From Dyella silvatica (GTDB lineage: Bacteria > Pseudomonadota > Gammaproteobacteria > Xanthomonadales > Rhodanobacteraceae): a DNA stretch of 61,464 nt. A program made the position numbers and the translations under genes. The notes beneath the pieces were generated by a model. That model did no database searches and was not told the DNA's origin. It was given only the letters and a program-made list of their open reading frames with translations. The stretch covers positions 1-61,464 of the forward strand of contig NZ_JAPDPE010000015.1 of NCBI RefSeq assembly GCF_026283955.1, read 5' to 3'. Positions 57,802 to 61,464 of this stretch are shown piece after piece (position 1 is the first letter of the stretch; each line of letters starts with the position of its first letter).

Positions 57802-59106
57802 ATGGCTTATCGAGTTGACAGACCAAATCGTGTGATGGCCTTTCCGGTAACAGTCATTCTTGGCCTGGTGGCAGTCGCACCAATAGCTCATGCAGGGACG
57901 ACCCTCGTTGGTGGGGGCTCATACACGACGGTGATTGGCCTCGCCGGCGATGACTCGCATCGTTTACTTTCGCCCGCAGCGGGCTCCCTTCTCTATTCTT
58001 TCACAGCACAAAATGGAAATCCCGTCACTTCTTTTTGCCAGGCAGACGCCGGTGAAGAAGGCCAGGCCATCCTTGCCGGCATTTTGAACACGAACGTACA
58101 GAACGTTTGCATCGATGGGAGCGCCCCGCCTACGGGATTTGGTGCTGCGAGCGTTGGCCGAACAGACCTGACTCAGCCAAACTTTGTGGTTGCAGACTAC
58201 CCGGTATCGGCATTCACCTTCAGCAGCTACATCGCCCACCATCCTGCAAGCAAACCCGTGCAGTTTCCAGCGTTGGCCGCTTCGATCGCCATCACTTTTA
58301 ATAAAGCTGGCGTAACCACTCTCAATCTCACCGACCAGCTAATCTGCGGCATTTTTTCCGGCCAGATAACGGACTGGTCCGATGACCGGTTGATTGCCGC
58401 GGGCGTGCCCGCGGGCGTTCACGGGCCCATGAATGTTGTCTATGAACAGGACGGCAGTGGAATCACGTTCTCGTTTAGCAATCATTTGTCCGCAGTGTGT
58501 GGGGGAGCGCCAGCTCAGCACTTCGTCACCGACTCGATCTTCGACAATGTCGTCTCGCTGTTTTGGCCGGGTGGATATTCCGCACTACCGCGAAACTGGA
58601 TCCCCATCACTGGTGAACGGGCAGTGATTGGTCAGGTCGCGGTTCTTGATGGATCCATTGGCTATGCCAGCGCACCTGATGTGGCGAATGCCTTTGCTCT
58701 CTTCGCCACGGTCAATGGCCTTGATCCGCTTGCTGATCTGAGTAGCTCCCTCACCATCAATAGTTCCGATGTGCTTTACAACAATACAATCACGGGAGCC
58801 GATGCCCATACGGGCCGGCCTATGATCGCGCCGATCGCTTCCGCACCTTCGACATCGTGCATCGCACTGCTCAAACCGTCAGCGTATGCCGCTCCAAGCT
58901 CGGGGTATCCGATCGTCGAAATCACGTATCTGTTGGGCAACAGCAATGCCAATGGCCCTGATGCCGCCAACGTCCGCAAATTGCTGGGAGCGCCATACAA
59001 CCAGGCAATCACCTATGTCACGTCAACCATCGGTGCCAACACCGGCATGGCATTTCTGAATGCCAGCATTTCGCAGAGTCAGATAGACGCCTGCATTGTC
59101 AACTGA
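57802..59106 (+). CDS. Exported PstS-like substrate-binding protein B
   Basis: 434 residues from ATG 57802 (a longer start at 57757 lacks a good context). Signal peptide ending in VAPIAHAG. Conserved LICGIFSGQITDWSDDRL, NVVYEQDGSGITFSFSNHL and GSIGYASAPDV match protein A along its length, so the two arose by duplication. The anion loop is DGSGIT here against DSSGTT in A, suggesting altered ligand specificity. A stem-loop (59137-59162) follows. Confidence 0.85.
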   Translation: MAYRVDRPNRVMAFPVTVILGLVAVAPIAHAGTTLVGGGSYTTVIGLAGDDSHRLLSPAAGSLLYSFTAQNGNPVTSFCQADAGEEGQAILAGILNTNVQNVCIDGSAPPTGFGAASVGRTDLTQPNFVVADYPVSAFTFSSYIAHHPASKPVQFPALAASIAITFNKAGVTTLNLTDQLICGIFSGQITDWSDDRLIAAGVPAGVHGPMNVVYEQDGSGITFSFSNHLSAVCGGAPAQHFVTDSIFDNVVSLFWPGGYSALPRNWIPITGERAVIGQVAVLDGSIGYASAPDVANAFALFATVNGLDPLADLSSSLTINSSDVLYNNTITGADAHTGRPMIAPIASAPSTSCIALLKPSAYAAPSSGYPIVEITYLLGNSNANGPDAANVRKLLGAPYNQAITYVTSTIGANTGMAFLNASISQSQIDACIVN

Positions 59107-59136
59107 CTAGCTCAACCTCCTGGGAGTCGCGACATC

Positions 59137-59162
59137 GGTCGGCCCACCCGGGCCGGCCGACC
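59137..59162 (+). terminator. Hairpin after PstS-like protein B
   Basis: 8-bp perfect stem GGTCGGCC / GGCCGACC, 31 bases after the stop, no T-run. Confidence 0.45.
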
Positions 59163-59199
59163 GCATGCCATGATCGACCTTGGTTATACACACATCGAT

Positions 59200-59604
59200 T
59201 GTCGTCGATACTCTGGCCCCATCGACGATGGGCTTACCTATATCGTAGATCATGGCGCCAAGTATCGCGGCAATGCGCCAGCGCGGTTCGAGCTGTTTTC
59301 GAACCACCGAAGAGTGATCGAGAGCTAAAACCGCCGACTCACTTCAGCGCCGCATAGAACGCGCACTCCAGGCCATGATGGAACAGTACACCCTGCCCGT
59401 AATGGCGGTGCGTTTCCGATGCCGGCAGGAGATGCTCGTACCGGGCGTACTCGTAGACGGCCGGCGAAAGATACGCTCAAAGTCATCGTGAGAGAGTCCC
59501 GGGGGCCGGTGAAGATCATCCACGAGATTCTGCTGACTTTTTGCCAGCATCTCTGGCGGCGCAGACGGGACAGCCAGCCCGACGTCGGGGTACGTCGGAA
59601 TCGG
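59200..59604 (-). pseudogene. MOBH-type relaxase (TraI_2) remnant of an integrative conjugative element
   Basis: Read on the minus strand in three frames: TYPDVGLAVPSAPPEMLAKS and LVDDLHRPPGLSHDDFERIF (to about 59465), then VYEYARYEHLLPASETHRHY and GQGVLFHHGLECAFYAALK (stop at 59339), then RKQLEPRWRIAAILGAMIYD and IGKPIVDG. This order matches the N-terminus of TraI_2/MOBH relaxases (LLPASE-H-H-GG-HGLE, then the HD-type YDIGKP block). At least two frameshifts, a truncated C-terminus and an in-frame stop upstream show a decayed gene. Similarity fades left of about 59215. Confidence 0.75.
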
Positions 59605-59702
59605 CTACCCGTTGAACAAGGGCGCGGTGGATGTCGGCTCGGCGGGCGCCAGCGCGCTGGTTGCCGGCGATGGCACCCAAGTAACCATGTTCTGACCGTG
59701 CT

Positions 59703-60509
59703 TTACAGAAACACCTTCGCCAGAAAGGCAAGCACGACATGATTGAACTCATCCGGCCTTTGCAGCGGCGCAAAGTGAGTGACGCCCTGCAAGCTGATTA
59801 ATTCTGCGCCGGGGATGCTCCGCGCAAGATACTGGGCATACTCCGGCTTGATGAATTCATCGTGCTCGCTCTGCACCACCGTGACAGGTACGCGGATCAT
59901 GGCCAGGTCGCCCGCAGCGTAGTTGGGCTGCGTTTTCATCATTTCACTGATGGCGTCAACGAAGGCGTTGAAGTCATCGGGCGTGCTGGAAAGTTGGGCG
60001 TAATCTCTAGCATGGCGGCTGAAACAGCGTTCAATGAGTGGCGTGGATACGAACTCTTTGGTGCCGCTCGGATCCATGTTGCAGCCAAAGAAAAAGACCC
60101 CCGCCACTCGCTCAGGCGCTTGCATGCCAACAATGAGTGCGATGCATGCGCCGTCGCTCCAGCCGACGAAGGCTGCTTTTTCAAGCTGCAAGATGTCCAT
60201 GACGGCAAGCACATCGGAAGCCATCAACTCGTAGGAGTAAGGTCGCGAATCGCGCGTGCTGTGGCCGTGCCCGCGGCTATCGATCAGCACAATGCGGTGC
60301 CCTGCCCTGAGCAACGCCGGAACCTGGTAACCCCAATTGCCGCTATGGCCTAAGCCACCGTGGAGCAGGACCACCGGGGCGCCCTCGCCGTGGGTTGTGT
60401 ACCAGATTCGGGCGCCATCGTGATCGATATAGGCCGATGCCATATCCGCTGGAAGTGCGGCAGCGCCGCTGGCTTCAAAGCGCTGAAGCTTATCGTCGTG
60501 GGCGTGCAT
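59703..60509 (-). CDS. Alpha/beta hydrolase
   Basis: 268 residues. Oxyanion motif LLHGGLGHSGNW, IDSRGHGHST, nucleophile elbow GWSDGA, acid region SEHDEFI and His in GVTHFAPLQRP: a complete Ser-Asp-His triad. Cytoplasmic, small-molecule esterase/hydrolase type; substrate unknown. ATG 60509 follows AGGA. It lies 90 bases after the CGNR regulator on the same strand, so the two may be co-transcribed. Confidence 0.9.
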   Translation of the reverse strand: MHAHDDKLQRFEASGAAALPADMASAYIDHDGARIWYTTHGEGAPVVLLHGGLGHSGNWGYQVPALLRAGHRIVLIDSRGHGHSTRDSRPYSYELMASDVLAVMDILQLEKAAFVGWSDGACIALIVGMQAPERVAGVFFFGCNMDPSGTKEFVSTPLIERCFSRHARDYAQLSSTPDDFNAFVDAISEMMKTQPNYAAGDLAMIRVPVTVVQSEHDEFIKPEYAQYLARSIPGAELISLQGVTHFAPLQRPDEFNHVVLAFLAKVFL

Positions 60510-60599
60510 GAGCGTCCTGAGGTCGAGAGAAGCTTGGATTACGCGTTGTCCATTACGGCCGATGAATCAGGAAGATGCGGGGTAAAAGCGAAACCAGGA

Positions 60600-61214
60600 T
60601 TATGTGTGCGGCTGGCGATAACGCCTCATCTTGAACGCCGTGCCGCAGGTCTCCATCGCGCACCAGCGGCGGCGTTGGTTTTTGCTGGTATCGAGGAACA
60701 GCCAGCCACACGAGCTCGTATTGGCGCAGCGGCGAAGCTGTAGCGCGGATGGATCGCCGATCAAAGCCAGTGCATCGAGCGCGATGCGCTGCAGCGGCAA
60801 TAACGCATGATAAGCGTCGTCTCGCCAATGCATCTGTCCATCAAGGCCAAGCGATTGACTGGCCCAAGCGCGATGCAGCCACTGATCGATGCATTGCACG
60901 GCGTCTTCAGGGGGTGTCACGCCATCGATCCGCGACGCCAACAGCGCGTGCAAATGGTGACGCAGCGCCCTTACCTTTCGCATCAGTGCGGCTCGCCGGC
61001 TTGCGCCCTCGGGTGCGGCAATGGGCTCGCCGGGGAGGATCGCGCCGGAGCGCATGCACCAATCGATAAAACGCTCTGGCTGAAAAATATAGTCCTCCAC
61101 CTGCTCCGCATAGTGATCGTGGATCGTATTGACGAAATCCAGGCATAGCCGCCCGCCATCCAGCCGGATAGCGGCGATCGGACGAGAGATTGGGGGGCGC
61201 TTCTGCGGCAACAT
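60600..61214 (-). CDS. ABATE/CGNR zinc-finger transcriptional regulator
   Basis: 204 residues. N-terminal ABATE (putative stress-sensing) domain begins GGRLCLDFVNTI; the C-terminal zinc finger reads CGWLFLDTSKNQRRRWCAME, then TCG. The usual CGNR tetrad is CGTA here, so the name motif is degenerate although the cysteines are kept. Divergent from the gene at 61309; a palindromic operator candidate lies between. Confidence 0.88.
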   Translation of the reverse strand: MLPQKRPPISRPIAAIRLDGGRLCLDFVNTIHDHYAEQVEDYIFQPERFIDWCMRSGAILPGEPIAAPEGASRRAALMRKVRALRHHLHALLASRIDGVTPPEDAVQCIDQWLHRAWASQSLGLDGQMHWRDDAYHALLPLQRIALDALALIGDPSALQLRRCANTSSCGWLFLDTSKNQRRRWCAMETCGTAFKMRRYRQPHT

Positions 61215-61243
61215 GCGGTGTTACTGTCCTTTGCAGAGAAAAC

Positions 61244-61280
61244 TTGACGATACCGTCTAAGTCACTTTAGATAGTAACTT
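61244..61280 (+). promoter_or_regulatory. Promoter with overlapping operator palindrome
   Basis: TTGACG (61244-61249), 18-base spacer, TAGATA (61268-61273), with the start codon 36 bases farther on. An inverted repeat AAGTCAC-N8-GTAACTT (61259-61280) overlaps the -10, as expected for repression by the divergent regulator. Confidence 0.55.
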
Positions 61281-61308
61281 GTATCGAGGTCAATCCAGGG
61301 GATTGCAG

Positions 61309-61464
61309 ATGGCAAACGCAGCAAGATCTACCGAGCCGGCGCCCTCAACACACCGACGCATTTTCGTGATCTGGATCGTCCTTGTGAGCTTGCTTGCGTT
61401 GGGTGGCGTGATCGCTGTACTGGCGATTGGTGGCCAGCCCGACCCCTCCGCATTACGTGCCGCC
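61309..61464 (+). CDS. N-terminus of a membrane-anchored protein, cut by window end
   Basis: 52 codons visible from ATG 61309, preceded by AGGGG. A basic cytoplasmic tip (THRRIF) is followed by one hydrophobic helix (VIWIVLVSLLALGGVIAVLA). The family cannot be assigned; a membrane-fusion or transport component would fit a divergent regulator. Confidence 0.6.
   Translation, partial: MANAARSTEPAPSTHRRIFVIWIVLVSLLALGGVIAVLAIGGQPDPSALRAA

Noticed and set aside
59537-59695. Plus-strand fragment ending GDGTQVTMF, possible outer-membrane protein end
   Set aside because: The opposite strand explains most of the same bases as a MOBH relaxase remnant; no start codon or family seen.

Overview
The window looks like chromosome of a GC-rich gammaproteobacterium, most likely a Xanthomonadales/Rhodanobacteraceae member (Dyella, Luteibacter or Frateuria-like). 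This is inferred from codon style, NRPS style, a Xanthomonas-like integron attC site and the dispersed repeats; there is no rRNA or marker gene to prove it. It is an accessory region made of biosynthetic, defence and mobile-element pieces.

Layout. (1) 1-16.9 kb, + strand: the 3' part of a hybrid trans-AT PKS-NRPS (KS-DH-KR-ACP, then three C-A-T modules read as Thr, Ala, Gln, then TE), a P450 and a MATE exporter. The TE is frameshifted by a small deletion and the P450 lacks about 45-50 residues near its N-terminus, so this cluster looks damaged. (2) 17-20 kb: an HNH protein, a probable integron cassette with its attC, an IS3 transposase scrap, a DUF1801 gene and copies of a dispersed repeat. 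(3) 19.9-24.3 kb: a LysR regulator divergent from a Tat-exported GMC oxidoreductase and an aldehyde dehydrogenase. (4) 24.46-43.9 kb, all - strand: a tightly coupled operon with very different base composition (saturated with GCGATCG-like words, reminiscent of myxobacteria). It encodes an aminotransferase, an HK97-fold encapsulin-like shell protein, a sulfotransferase, an SDR, a methyltransferase, a haem-oxygenase-like oxidase, a three-module NRPS, a free carrier protein, an acyl-AMP ligase and an acyl-CoA dehydrogenase. It ends in an EamA transporter gene cut off beside a copy of the dispersed repeat.

Inside the imported NRPS, about 1.3 kb covering the core of the second (serine) adenylation domain has ordinary proteobacterial composition, as if the domain had been exchanged by recombination.

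(5) 44-51.5 kb, - strand: a defence block with Septu (ptuA-ptuB) directly followed by a single-chain SIR2-Argonaute and, farther down, a trypsin-like protease. An ACCTGT/ACAGGT operator-like array lies upstream. (6) 52-59.1 kb: a tectonin-repeat/PI-PLC protein and a divergent pair of exported PstS-like binding proteins. (7) 59.2-59.6 kb: a decayed MOBH (TraI_2) relaxase, the scar of an integrative conjugative element. (8) 59.7 kb to the end: an alpha/beta hydrolase, a CGNR/ABATE regulator and the start of a divergent membrane-anchored gene with a promoter/operator between them.

The most interesting system is the imported encapsulin-NRPS operon (region 4): a peptide-tailoring pathway with a virus-derived shell, transferred into a new host, rearranged at one adenylation domain and truncated at one end. 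The compact Septu plus SIR2-Argonaute operon is the second.
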